From assembly GCA_964422365.1 (NCBI GenBank), contig CAYRAV010000093.1:1-9389 (forward strand): 9,389 nt of DNA. The letters run 5' to 3'. A program made the position numbers and the translations under genes. Positions 1 through 6,822 of this stretch are shown one piece after another (the stretch's first letter is position 1; each line of letters begins with the position of its first letter). Origin of the DNA: CAYRAV01 sp964422365. GTDB taxonomy: Bacteria > Bacillota > Clostridia > Lachnospirales > Lachnospiraceae. A model generated the notes under the pieces. The model saw nothing but the letters and a program-made list of their open reading frames with translations, was not told the origin of the DNA and did not search any database.

Positions 1-55
1 TACTATAACAAAATTTTTTGCTGTTTTAAAGATATAAAATCGTGCGTTTACCGTG
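1..55 (+). mobile_element. End of a second ISAs1-family-like element (partial, runs off the left edge)
   Basis: Positions 43-55 read TGCGTTTACCGTG, identical to the outer end of the complete ISAs1-family element at 2629-2641. The homology to the neighbouring glycosyltransferase stops exactly here. Inside the repeat the sequence resembles the right end of the full copy (TAAAATC just before the GTGCG of the repeat). A short plus-strand frame ends at the TAA at 35-37 with ...FFAVLKI, loosely like the VLK near the transposase C-terminus of the full copy. This suggests a diverged copy in the same orientation. The left end of the full copy also shares some bases with it, so orientation is uncertain. 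Most of the element lies outside the window. Confidence 0.6.
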
Positions 56-355
56 AGGCAATCGGTCATCACCAGCCACACATTGAATATATATCCCTTT
101 AGCAGCACCGATTCCTCTGTTACAGTTTGCCACAACACCTTTATTCTTTTTACTGTTCAGCAATCTTGTGTTAGAAAATCTTTCCTTGTTTCTTTCAATC
201 CATTCTTTTGTAATATCCACTGTCGAATCTTTTGAACAATCATCTGATATTACCAATTCGATGTTTGGATATGTTTGTCTTTTTACGCTTTCCAGTGTTT
301 CTGTTATTGTTGTTTCTGCATTATAACAGATAACTACAACCGATATTAATTCCAT
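56..355 (-). pseudogene. Family 2 glycosyltransferase, 3' end removed by an insertion sequence
   Basis: This is the N-terminal third of a GT-A fold family 2 glycosyltransferase, which would transfer a nucleotide-activated sugar to a lipid-linked glycan at the inner membrane face. The start MELISVVVICYNAE, the ETLESVKRQTYPNIELVISDD nucleotide-binding region (about residues 18-39) and the following GDD (about residues 94-96) are typical of the family. Authentic sequence ends after about 100 residues at GDDRLP. The next nine residues, to the TAA at 26-28, are encoded by insertion-sequence end sequence. A normal member is 250-350 residues, so the acceptor-binding part is missing and the product is very likely inactive. 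ATG at 355 is preceded by GAGGGG at good spacing. It lies 24 bp after the reconstructed end of the upstream gene, so it belonged to the same minus-strand operon. The sugar and acceptor cannot be inferred. Confidence 0.85.
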
Positions 356-379
356 CTTTTTCCCCTCATTATTAATTCT

Positions 380-870
380 CTATGCTTCTAAAATAATTGT
401 ATCTAGTGAAATAATAGGTATGTCTTCTATACCATTATTTTCTAAATTCGCTTTGATTGTATCATATACATGAATTGGAGTAACAATAATGACATCAACA
501 TGCTTTTGTTTTTTTATTTCTTCAATACTTATTGTATGAATATCATCAATATCTAAGGGAACTTCCCTTGCATTTTTATCAATAAAGTATTCTACACTTA
601 CAGTACTTTTTTTAGGTCTTCATATAACAAAAAGCCCATGGTTCCATTTCCATAAATGGCTGCTTTGTACCAGCCATTTTTTTTCAAATAGTCAGATATA
701 CTTCTGTTACTATATAATCCATCAATCCAATTCAGCAAAAGATCATAATAGTGGTTTATACGTTCTACATCAGTATTCTTCATTGCAAACTTTTTTCTTG
801 CTTTTTCAATTCCCCATATTCCTGCAATAGCTCCGAGTACACTTATTAAAACTTTTATATGTTTTTGCAT
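380..870 (-). pseudogene. Small Rossmann-like protein of polysaccharide loci, frameshifted in an A7 run
   Basis: The first frame (870 to 598) gives 90 residues: a hydrophobic N-terminus (about residues 6-20, VLISVLGAIAGIWGI, possible membrane anchor), a linker, and a nucleotide-binding-like AAIYGNGTMG (about 69-78). It ends just after a run of seven A (T7 at 607-613 on the plus strand). The -1 frame from this run continues without interruption to TAG at 380-382, adding VEYFIDKN and later VDVIIVTPIHVYDTIK. Together they make one smooth protein of 163 residues. One missing A (eight needed, seven present) explains the break. It resembles short Rossmann-like 'nucleotide-sugar epimerase-like' proteins I recall from clostridial glycan clusters, but it lacks a recognisable catalytic domain and its role is unknown. 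Start supported by GAAGGTG 8 bp upstream of ATG. It could be a pseudogene, a sequencing error, or expressed by slippage. Confidence 0.75.
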
Positions 871-955
871 ATTTATTCACCTTCTTACTTACATTTGCTT
901 ATAGGGTATTATCTGCATAATGTGTAACATGCCATTAGGTTATTTCTATGGTTGT

Positions 956-972
956 TAAAAATCGATGTTTTT
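956..972 (+). repeat. Left terminal inverted repeat of the IS630 remnant
   Basis: The sequence TAAAAATCGATGTTTTT is the imperfect reverse complement of 1323-1339 (three mismatches in 17). It starts with the TA expected from the target duplication. Confidence 0.75.
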
Positions 973-1285
973 TAGTAGACGTAGTCTTGAATATATTTCA
1001 ACTTTTTGTGCTTAAAGAAACAAGATACTCTTTCCTTTTGTTCCTGTAAACTTTACATAAATTTTTCCGTCTTGTTGCGAATCTGTTCTTTGGTATGTGG
1101 AATAATCCCACTATGGATATTCTGCTTCAGAACGCACTTGAAATTCTGTCCACTGTTTGAAGTGAAATATTTAGTGTGTCTGCAATTTCTTTATGTTTTA
1201 CATGTTTTTTTAAAAGTTGTATTACTTGTTGTTTAATGATTCTTCTGGTCTCCGTAGAAACTTTTTTTAAATCGATTTTTTCCAT
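972..1285 (-). pseudogene. IS630-family transposase remnant (N- and C-terminal parts only)
   Basis: From ATG at 1285 the frame reads MEKIDLKKVSTETRR followed by a helix-turn-helix (KHKEIADTLNISLQTVDRI, about residues 31-49), the DNA-binding start typical of IS630 transposases. It stops at 1127-1129 after SSAF. In a different frame, from about 1138 down to TAA at 972-974, comes LKQNIHSGIIPHTKEQIRNK and then FFKHKKLKY. This matches the pattern of the extreme C-terminus of IS630 transposases (LKQ.VHSG...KEQ, then YF.H.K.KY). One internal TAA interrupts this tail. The whole DDE catalytic core is absent, so no transposase activity is possible. Family recognition is from memory of conserved C-terminal residues, without alignment. 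Confidence 0.7.
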
Positions 1286-1322
1286 GCTTTTATTATAACA
1301 GAAATTTATTATAATGAACAGG

Positions 1323-1339
1323 AAAAACATTTGTTTTTA
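1323..1339 (+). repeat. Right terminal inverted repeat of the IS630 remnant
   Basis: AAAAACATTTGTTTTTA pairs with 956-972 and ends in TA. The next base (1340) begins the CACGG tip of the ISAs1-family element. Confidence 0.75.
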
Positions 1340-1352
1340 CACGGTAAACGCA
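1339..1352 (+). repeat. Left terminal inverted repeat of the ISAs1-family element
   Basis: ACACGGTAAACGCA is a perfect 14-base reverse complement of 2629-2642. Its first A is shared with the TA of the adjacent IS630 remnant, so base 1339 may belong to that element instead. Confidence 0.85.
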
Positions 1353-1398
1353 TGAAATAATATCTAGTCATAACTCTAAATTTAATGTAAAATTATAG

Positions 1399-1427
1399 AT
1401 GACATTTTTGATACATTCGTATACAAT
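1399..1427 (+). promoter_or_regulatory. Probable sigma-A-type promoter of the ISAs1 transposase
   Basis: A -35 box ATGACA (1399-1404) and a -10 box TACAAT (1422-1427) are separated by 17 bp; each matches the consensus at five of six positions. GGAGTG (1447-1452) follows as a ribosome site, 6 bp before ATG at 1459. This argues against the upstream in-frame ATG at 1399, which lies inside the -35 box and has no ribosome site. Confidence 0.55.
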
Positions 1428-1458
1428 AACCCTATTAAGTCTAAATGGAGTGAAAAAA

Positions 1459-2612
1459 ATGAGTATAAATAAAGCATTAGAGGATTGTCTGGGATCGGTA
1501 GAGGATCCAAGGACAGAAAAAAATCTAAAACATAAATTTATCGACGTTATAGCAATTGCCATTCTTGCCACGATCAGCGGGGCAGATACATGGGATGATA
1601 TGGAAGACTGGGGAAATGCAAAAAAAGAATGGCTTTCTACCTTTCTGGAACTGCCAAACGGAATCCCTTCCCATGACACATTTAACAGGATATTTTCCAT
1701 GATAGATCCACAACAGTTCCATAAAGCCTTTATTGACTGGGTCAAGGCTGTCACAGAAAAAGCAGAAGGTGTAGTGGCAATTGATGGGAAAACCATCCGG
1801 CGAAGCAAAGATGTAACAAACAGTAAGAGGGCAATCCATGTGGTCAGTGCATGGGCAGCTGAAAACAATCTGGTATTAGGGCAATATAAAACGGAAGAAA
1901 AAAGCAACGAGATCACTGCAATACCGGAACTTTTGAAACAGCTGGATATCAAAGGGTGTATTGTGACCATTGATGCAATGGGGACACAGAAAAAGATTGC
2001 ATAGGAAATCCTGTCAGGAGAAGCAGATTATATCCTTTCGGTAAAGGAAAACCAGCCACAGCTTTATGAAAATATCCGCTTATATTTTGAAACGGAAATT
2101 TTAACCAGGGACAAAAAAGAACTGAAAAAAGACGGCTGTTATTACAAAGACAATTGTAAAGAACATGGACGGATAGAGAAAAGGGAATATTATATCACAA
2201 CGGAAGCAGACTGGCTGGAAGAAAAGGAAGACTGGAAAGGTCTGTCGGGACTGGGAATGTGTATTTCAACAGTAACAGAAGGCGAAAAACAACAGAGAGC
2301 AGAAGTTATACCATATACAGCCGCAGGGAAATGAACGCAGAAGAATATGGAAAAGCCAAAAGAAGCCACTGGCAGATAGAAAATGCACTGCATTGGATTT
2401 TGGACATTGCCTATAGAGAAGATGAAAGCCGTGTACGTGCAGGAAACAGTGCAGAAAATCTAAATATCTTAAGGCATATGACGCTGAATATGTTAAAGCA
2501 GGAAAAGAGCTGTAAACGTGGAATAGCAGGAAAAAGAAAAAACTGTGGATGGAATCATGAATATTTGTTAAAAGTGTTAAAGACTCTTGACGTAAAAGAG
2601 GAAGAGAATTAA
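1459..2612 (+). pseudogene. ISAs1-family transposase, inactivated by a stop codon and a frameshift
   Basis: This is a DDE transposase of the ISAs1 ('H-repeat associated') group, which would cut and join the element's ends. The N-terminus carries the associated domain (LEDCLGSVEDPR to GIPSHDTFNRIF, about residues 7-79). Catalytic candidates are D109 in VAIDGKTIRRS, D172 in VTIDAMG, and the glutamate in the ENALHWILDIAYREDESR region (2378-2431). The first frame stops at TAG (2002-2004) after 181 codons, but family-like sequence continues beyond it (EILSGEADYILSVKENQPQLY). A second lesion lies in the A5 run at 2285-2289: restoring one A joins TVTEGEK to TTESRSYTIYSRREM in the last frame, ending at 2612. 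Repaired length is about 384 residues, normal for the family. Two separate lesions make it a pseudogene. GC content looks higher than in the flanking genes, consistent with acquisition from elsewhere. Confidence 0.9.
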
Positions 2613-2628
2613 ATTTCTAAAATCTGGG

Positions 2629-2642
2629 TGCGTTTACCGTGT
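2629..2642 (+). repeat. Right terminal inverted repeat of the ISAs1-family element
   Basis: TGCGTTTACCGTGT pairs with 1339-1352. Its first 13 bases recur exactly at 43-55, marking the end of a second copy. Confidence 0.88.
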
Positions 2643-3447
2643 TTCTATATCCCTCACTCATTGTAAAAATTTCATGATGTGAATCATAAGAAACATATTC
2701 TATTCGCAAACCAGCTTTTCTACATAAATAATACATTGCTTTTCTACTTAACAAATATAAATGTCTAGGAGCATCTAACTGACAGAAATATTCACCATAT
2801 TTTTTATGTGCAGTTCCTCCAGCCAACGGAATTGATATCATACAAAGCCCATTTTGTTCTAATAATGAATTTATTTTTTTCAATACAGCAAATGGGTCAT
2901 TCATATGCTCAAGAGAATGATTAAGTGCAATAAAATCATATTTCTTATTATTTACAGAAAATATATCTCCACTAACAAAAGTCCATTTTTTGTTTTTCAT
3001 TTTTTCTGATGGCATAAACAAATCTACTCCTGTTATGTCTTTATATCCAATATCAGATAAAATATCCAGCCAATGTCCATTTGCACAACCAACATCCAAG
3101 ATTGATGAATCTTTTTTAATTTTAGTTCCACATAATCTTTTAAACAATATATCAACATTGTCAAGTTTGAGTATTTTATCAAAATTCCTATGTTTATTAT
3201 AAATGATAAACTTAATCAAAAAATTCATTTTAATTTTATCTATAAAATTATCATCATTTTTCTTTAAATATGGATTGTAATTTTGAGGATAATAGTGATT
3301 CAACTTAACATCATCAATCATCATCCAGCTTTTACATTTTGCACACTCCAAATAATGAAATGTTTCTCCATTATTTAATATTCTTTCTTTTACAATATGA
3401 ATACGATTGTTAGCTGTATTACCGCATATCTTACATATTGTTTGCAT
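2643..3447 (-). pseudogene. SAM-dependent methyltransferase with N-terminal zinc ribbon, 3' end interrupted by ISAs1
   Basis: A class I methyltransferase, probably acting on a sugar or a nucleotide-sugar of the glycan pathway. Residues 5-38 hold two CxxC pairs (C5, C8, C35, C38), a zinc-ribbon start common in sugar methyltransferases. The SAM-binding motif I is ILDVGCANG (116-124), with the acidic end of the second strand at GVDLF (140-144). The core continues with NHSLEHMNDP (176-185) and ends with DAPRHLYLLS (225-234). Authentic sequence runs to R268. The remaining residues before the TAA at 2617-2619 (NTVNAPRF) are encoded by the insertion-sequence end. The catalytic core is complete and only the tail is replaced, so activity may persist. 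ATG at 3447 has an AGGAGG site 7 bp upstream. It lies 75 bp after the ThDP enzyme gene with no visible terminator between, so it is probably co-transcribed. Confidence 0.82.
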
Positions 3448-3522
3448 TTATTTTTCCTCCTTTGCTTCATACTCTTTCTCAGCTATTAATAAAATGTTCG
3501 TTTTTCAAACACCTGATTATAG

Positions 3523-5244
3523 TTATAATGAATCACAATCCTTTTTTATTGACTTTAATATCGAATCAGACATATATGGTATTTGCCTATCTAATGTATC
3601 TAACCCTAATAACTCTGGTTTAATCATTGTTTTATTATCAATATCAATATCAATCAATAATGGCTGTTCAATTATCAAATTTCTGATTTTGTTTTTCAAC
3701 TCATTTAAAGACCGAATTTTTATATAGTTAATATTATAACTTTCAGCTATCAATTGCATATTAGGCTGGAAAAATCCTTTCACTGAACCTATGCATCGGT
3801 TATCATAATATTTTTCATGTATGTCACGGATTAATCCTAATGAATGATTATTTAATAGGAGAATAGTAATTGGCAATCTCATACTACCAATCAGGCATAA
3901 TTCCTGCAGATTCATCTGAAATCCTCCATCTCCCATAACTGCCAGAACTTGATTAAACTTATTTGTATAATATAATCCAATTGCTGCTGGTAATGAGTAT
4001 CCCATGGCACCTAATCCACCAGAATTGATTATTCTAAAATGCTTCCTCTCCACTCTTAGTGATTGAGCCAGCCACATCTGATTTTGACCAACATCTGAAC
4101 ATATAGCAGTATTATTTTCTAACAATTTCCCAATATATTTTAATTCTTTATTCTGTTCCAGTTCGTCTTCAAATAATCTTTCCCAATTCTTGATCATGAT
4201 AAGCCAATGATCAAATTTACCTTTCAATGGTGAAAAAACATTTAATTTCTCAATAAATGTTTTTAAATCCATATGAATGCTAAGATTTTCATGTACATTA
4301 TGATTCAATTCATTATTATCAATATCTATATGGATAATAAATGCTCTGGGTGCAAAATCATCCTTGTTTTTTCCAGTTTGCCTTAAATCAAGTCTTGACC
4401 CTAAAGTAATAATAATATCCGCATTTTGTACAGCGATATTAGCATTGCGATTCCCATAGCTGCCAATAAAACCACAAAAATAATCATTATTATGGCTTAT
4501 TGCATCTAATCCCTGCAAAGAGCATACAACAGGAATCCCAAAGCGATTAGTAAATAATTCAAATGTTTCTTTTGCGTCTGCCATATTAATTCCACCACCT
4601 GCAATGATAATAGGGCGTTTTGCATTTACTATATGATTATATATTATTTCAAACTCTTTAAAAGATAATTTATCATATAGATATTCCTTATCACGAACAA
4701 ATGGTTTTAACGTATCTGGTTTTATTGACATCCCTTGAATATCAACTGGTAAGTCTATTAATACAGGTCCCTTTCTTCCTTCTAATGCATAATAATAAGC
4801 CTTTTCTAATTCAAATCTGATATTTTCGCAATCCATAACCGTAACACAATATTTTGTCACTGGCTTCACCATTGATATGATATCTATTTCCTGAAAACTT
4901 TCCTGGCGTACACCAGACTGTTTTTTCATCGAAAATGTATGTACTTGTCCTGTAATACAAACTAAAGGTACAGAATCACAATATGCGTTTGCAATACCTG
5001 TAATTAGATTTGTTGCTCCTGGTCCATTTGATGCAATGACTACACCGATTCCCTCTTCTGAACATCGTGCATATGCATCTGCTGAAAATGCAGCGGCTTG
5101 TTCATGATAATTTTGTATATATGATACTTTATCATTCTGAGCAATAGAATCAATTAAATGTGTAACTGAGCCGCCTTGATAACCAAAAAAAACTTTTACT
5201 CCTCTTTGTGAAAAAAAATCAATTACATAATCTGAAAGTTTCAT
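3523..5244 (-). CDS. Acetolactate-synthase-like thiamine diphosphate enzyme
   Basis: A full-length (573 residues) three-domain ThDP enzyme that would decarboxylate a 2-oxo acid, probably pyruvate, and transfer the two-carbon unit to an acceptor. The N-terminal pyrimidine-binding domain has catalytic E48 (NYHEQAAAFSADAYAR) and GPGATNLITGIANA (74-87), followed by RQESFQEIDI (113-122) as in acetolactate synthases. The central domain spans about 195-335. The C-terminal domain has the cofactor motif GDGGFQMN (438-445) to NN (465-466), plus INSGGLGAMGYSLPAAIG. The context is a sugar operon with no small regulatory subunit and no branched-chain amino-acid genes, so housekeeping acetolactate synthesis is unlikely. 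Known relatives with such a role include YerE, which adds an acetyl branch to a 4-keto sugar in yersiniose synthesis; whether this protein does that is inference. It starts 6 bp after the upstream stop, with an AAGGAAT ribosome site overlapping that stop. Confidence 0.9.
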   Translation of the reverse strand: MKLSDYVIDFFSQRGVKVFFGYQGGSVTHLIDSIAQNDKVSYIQNYHEQAAAFSADAYARCSEEGIGVVIASNGPGATNLITGIANAYCDSVPLVCITGQVHTFSMKKQSGVRQESFQEIDIISMVKPVTKYCVTVMDCENIRFELEKAYYYALEGRKGPVLIDLPVDIQGMSIKPDTLKPFVRDKEYLYDKLSFKEFEIIYNHIVNAKRPIIIAGGGINMADAKETFELFTNRFGIPVVCSLQGLDAISHNNDYFCGFIGSYGNRNANIAVQNADIIITLGSRLDLRQTGKNKDDFAPRAFIIHIDIDNNELNHNVHENLSIHMDLKTFIEKLNVFSPLKGKFDHWLIMIKNWERLFEDELEQNKELKYIGKLLENNTAICSDVGQNQMWLAQSLRVERKHFRIINSGGLGAMGYSLPAAIGLYYTNKFNQVLAVMGDGGFQMNLQELCLIGSMRLPITILLLNNHSLGLIRDIHEKYYDNRCIGSVKGFFQPNMQLIAESYNINYIKIRSLNELKNKIRNLIIEQPLLIDIDIDNKTMIKPELLGLDTLDRQIPYMSDSILKSIKKDCDSL

Positions 5245-5250
5245 AATCTA

Positions 5251-6810
5251 TTATTCCTTTTCCCTATCCTCATAGATACTATTTGTCAAAAATTGAATCA
5301 CATTATTTTGTCTTAGTAGCGAGATATGCTCTTTATATCTTTTAACTTGTAACGGATTAGAATCATCACCATCAAATCCAGTAATAAAAATCTCTGATTG
5401 ATTCTGCATCCCACATAATAAATTCAGTATCCACATAACAGCATCATTAAATACCATGTTAAAGTCTGCTGCACATTCTTTAACATGTACTGCAAATTCT
5501 CTATCTTTTACATTAGCCTGCTTTTTAAAACCTGCTAATGTAATTATATGCTCTGCAGAGTTATTTTCTGCAAAAAATTGATAACCATCCTCTCGGGAAA
5601 AGAAATACCATACCTCATTTCCTTCCACATGTAATAGATCTGTTTCATGTGCATTTACATAGATAGTCATTGCATTCTGTCTATGAATGAACTTGACAAT
5701 TTTCTCTTTGTTCTCTAAAACACTTGGTCCTCTGCCTGCTAATACTATTTTTTTTCCAGAAAACCATTCTTTAAGTTTCTCGTAATCTGATTTTGCAGTA
5801 GAGGCTGCCAATAATAGTTTGCAATATGAATCTATTTTTTCTAATGTAACTCCCTGATTAATTGGACACATTGCCAATAAGTATCTTTGTTGCTCAACTG
5901 ACAAATTTTTATATCGTGAGGTAATATAACTGACCTCTATTTGTGACCGCCAGGTTTGTGCTGAATCAATTGAAATAGGTGTACATCCCCATGCAAATTT
6001 TTTACAAAATTTTTTAATATATTTTTCAATCAATTTAGAGAGAAGAGCAATATCATACAATTTATTTTTTTCTTTATTTAAATATTGTGTAATCAATTCT
6101 GTATTTAAATTTCCTGCTCCCATTCCAATTCCTAGCAATGTTCCATCTATAACAATATCTCTATTTTTGCTAATTTTTATAAGTGTTTCTGCAAGAGAAA
6201 GAGACTTATTTTTATTATTATGGCTATGTAAAGCAATTGCAACATTCATATCTAAATTATGATTAATCAACTCAAACTTCTCAATCAAATCCTCCTCCTC
6301 CATAGTTCCAAACGTATCTACAATAGCAAAAGCATATGGTTTTATATCATTTACAACCTTTAGGAAGGTTAATAATTCCTCATTACTATAAGAAAATATA
6401 TTAATTCCTTGTACATAAAGTTGATACCCTTTATCAATAATATCCTTCATTGTTTCTATAGAATTTTCAATATCTTTTTTTAATATTCCTAACCGTATTC
6501 CGCTGATAGAACTCTGCTCCTTAGGAATAATTTCATAAATACCTTTTTCAAAAACTTCATATTCAATATATGTGACATAATTCTGGTTTGGACATAAAAA
6601 CAGTTCTATTTCAGAAAAACTTCTAAAAAGAGTTGAATTTTCTCTGCATATTCCATCTGAAATATACCATAAAAATCCAATTTCAATAATATCAATTCCT
6701 GCTTTTGATAATCCATAAGATATATTCTTTATTGTTTCATCTCCCCATGTATTACCAAAACATCTTCCGCCATCTCTCAATGTACAATCTAATACTTTTA
6801 TCTCACCCAT
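5251..6810 (-). CDS. DRE-TIM aldolase/synthase (4-hydroxy-2-oxovalerate aldolase-like) fused to a C-terminal domain
   Basis: Residues about 5-270 form a DRE-TIM metallolyase barrel (HMGL-like family: aldolases and acyl-transfer synthases that make or break C-C bonds next to a 2-oxo acid). Visible are CTLRDGGRCFGN (9-20, with catalytic R12 and metal ligand D13), EIGF (43-46), the metal-binding HSH (195-197) and GIGMGAGNLN (227-236). All core residues seem present, suggesting an active lyase or synthase. Residues about 345-519 are a separate domain opening with KIVLAGRGPSV (354-364) and containing EIFITGFDGDD (473-483). This looks Rossmann-like and similar to the 'GxGPS' domains in some glycan genes, but I cannot name it. 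At 519 residues it is much longer than stand-alone 4-hydroxy-2-oxovalerate aldolases (about 340). AGGAG lies 9 bp before the ATG, 12 bp after the HAD gene. The substrate is unknown. Confidence 0.82.
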   Translation of the reverse strand: MGEIKVLDCTLRDGGRCFGNTWGDETIKNISYGLSKAGIDIIEIGFLWYISDGICRENSTLFRSFSEIELFLCPNQNYVTYIEYEVFEKGIYEIIPKEQSSISGIRLGILKKDIENSIETMKDIIDKGYQLYVQGINIFSYSNEELLTFLKVVNDIKPYAFAIVDTFGTMEEEDLIEKFELINHNLDMNVAIALHSHNNKNKSLSLAETLIKISKNRDIVIDGTLLGIGMGAGNLNTELITQYLNKEKNKLYDIALLSKLIEKYIKKFCKKFAWGCTPISIDSAQTWRSQIEVSYITSRYKNLSVEQQRYLLAMCPINQGVTLEKIDSYCKLLLAASTAKSDYEKLKEWFSGKKIVLAGRGPSVLENKEKIVKFIHRQNAMTIYVNAHETDLLHVEGNEVWYFFSREDGYQFFAENNSAEHIITLAGFKKQANVKDREFAVHVKECAADFNMVFNDAVMWILNLLCGMQNQSEIFITGFDGDDSNPLQVKRYKEHISLLRQNNVIQFLTNSIYEDREKE

Positions 6811-6822
6811 TTCATGATTCTC

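Larger units (their letters stand above)
956..1339 (-). mobile_element. Internally deleted IS630/mariner-type element (MITE-like remnant)
   Basis: Both ends carry a 17-bp imperfect inverted repeat (956-972 and 1323-1339, 14 of 17 matching) that begins with TA, fitting the TA target duplication of IS630/Tc1-mariner elements. Between them lie the start and end of an IS630-family transposase on the minus strand, joined with the middle missing. The length is 384 bp against roughly 1.1 kb for a complete element. The outer A of its right TA is the first base of, or the base next to, the ISAs1-family element, so the two elements touch. It cannot transpose on its own but could be mobilised by a full-length relative. 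The 85 bp between 871 and 955 contain only the ribosome site of the next gene and a possible continuation of the methyltransferase frame. Confidence 0.75.
1339..2642 (+). mobile_element. ISAs1-family insertion sequence, complete ends but defective transposase
   Basis: The element is about 1.3 kb, within the usual ISAs1 range. The ends are a perfect 14-bp inverted repeat (1339-1352 ACACGGTAAACGCA and its complement at 2629-2642). The second copy at the left edge shares only the inner 13 bases, so the true tip is probably the C at 1340 and the G at 2641. One transposase gene fills the interior on the plus strand, against the direction of the surrounding operon. No 8-10-bp target duplication directly abuts both ends. 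A 7-bp TTTCTAT touches the right end (2642-2648) and recurs at 943-949, eight bases away from the left end once the IS630 remnant is removed. The element truncates the methyltransferase gene at its right end. Confidence 0.88.

Noticed and set aside
1286..1320. Promoter within the IS630 remnant (TATAAT at 1292-1297 on the minus strand) driving the downstream glycan genes
   Set aside because: The -10 box is good, but the -35 candidate TGTTCA matches only three of six bases, and such boxes are frequent in sequence this AT-rich.
1399..1458. Upstream ATG at 1399 as the transposase start
   Set aside because: It lies within a good -35 box, has no ribosome site, and the encoded stretch does not look like family sequence; ATG at 1459 has GGAGTG in place.
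1368..1970. Long minus-strand open frame opposite the transposase
   Set aside because: It is the antisense shadow of the transposase, without ribosome site or recognisable protein features.
2281..2295. Programmed -1 frameshifting in the transposase at the A5 run
   Set aside because: The in-frame codons GAA AAA CAA do not form a tandem slippery heptamer, an independent stop codon already lies upstream, and frameshifting is not a known feature of this family as far as I recall.
943..2648. TTTCTAT at 943-949 and 2642-2648 as the target duplication of the ISAs1 element
   Set aside because: The right copy touches the element, but the left copy is eight bases away from the left tip even after removing the IS630 remnant, and 7 bp of AT-rich sequence can match by chance. 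It is kept only as a possibility.
3448..3522. Possible terminator or small gene between the ThDP enzyme and the methyltransferase
   Set aside because: No stable hairpin with a T tract and no convincing small open frame is visible; only the AGGAGG ribosome site of the methyltransferase stands out.
2990..3727. Plus-strand open frames opposite the methyltransferase and ThDP genes
   Set aside because: They overlap well-supported minus-strand genes, show low-complexity antisense composition and have no family resemblance.
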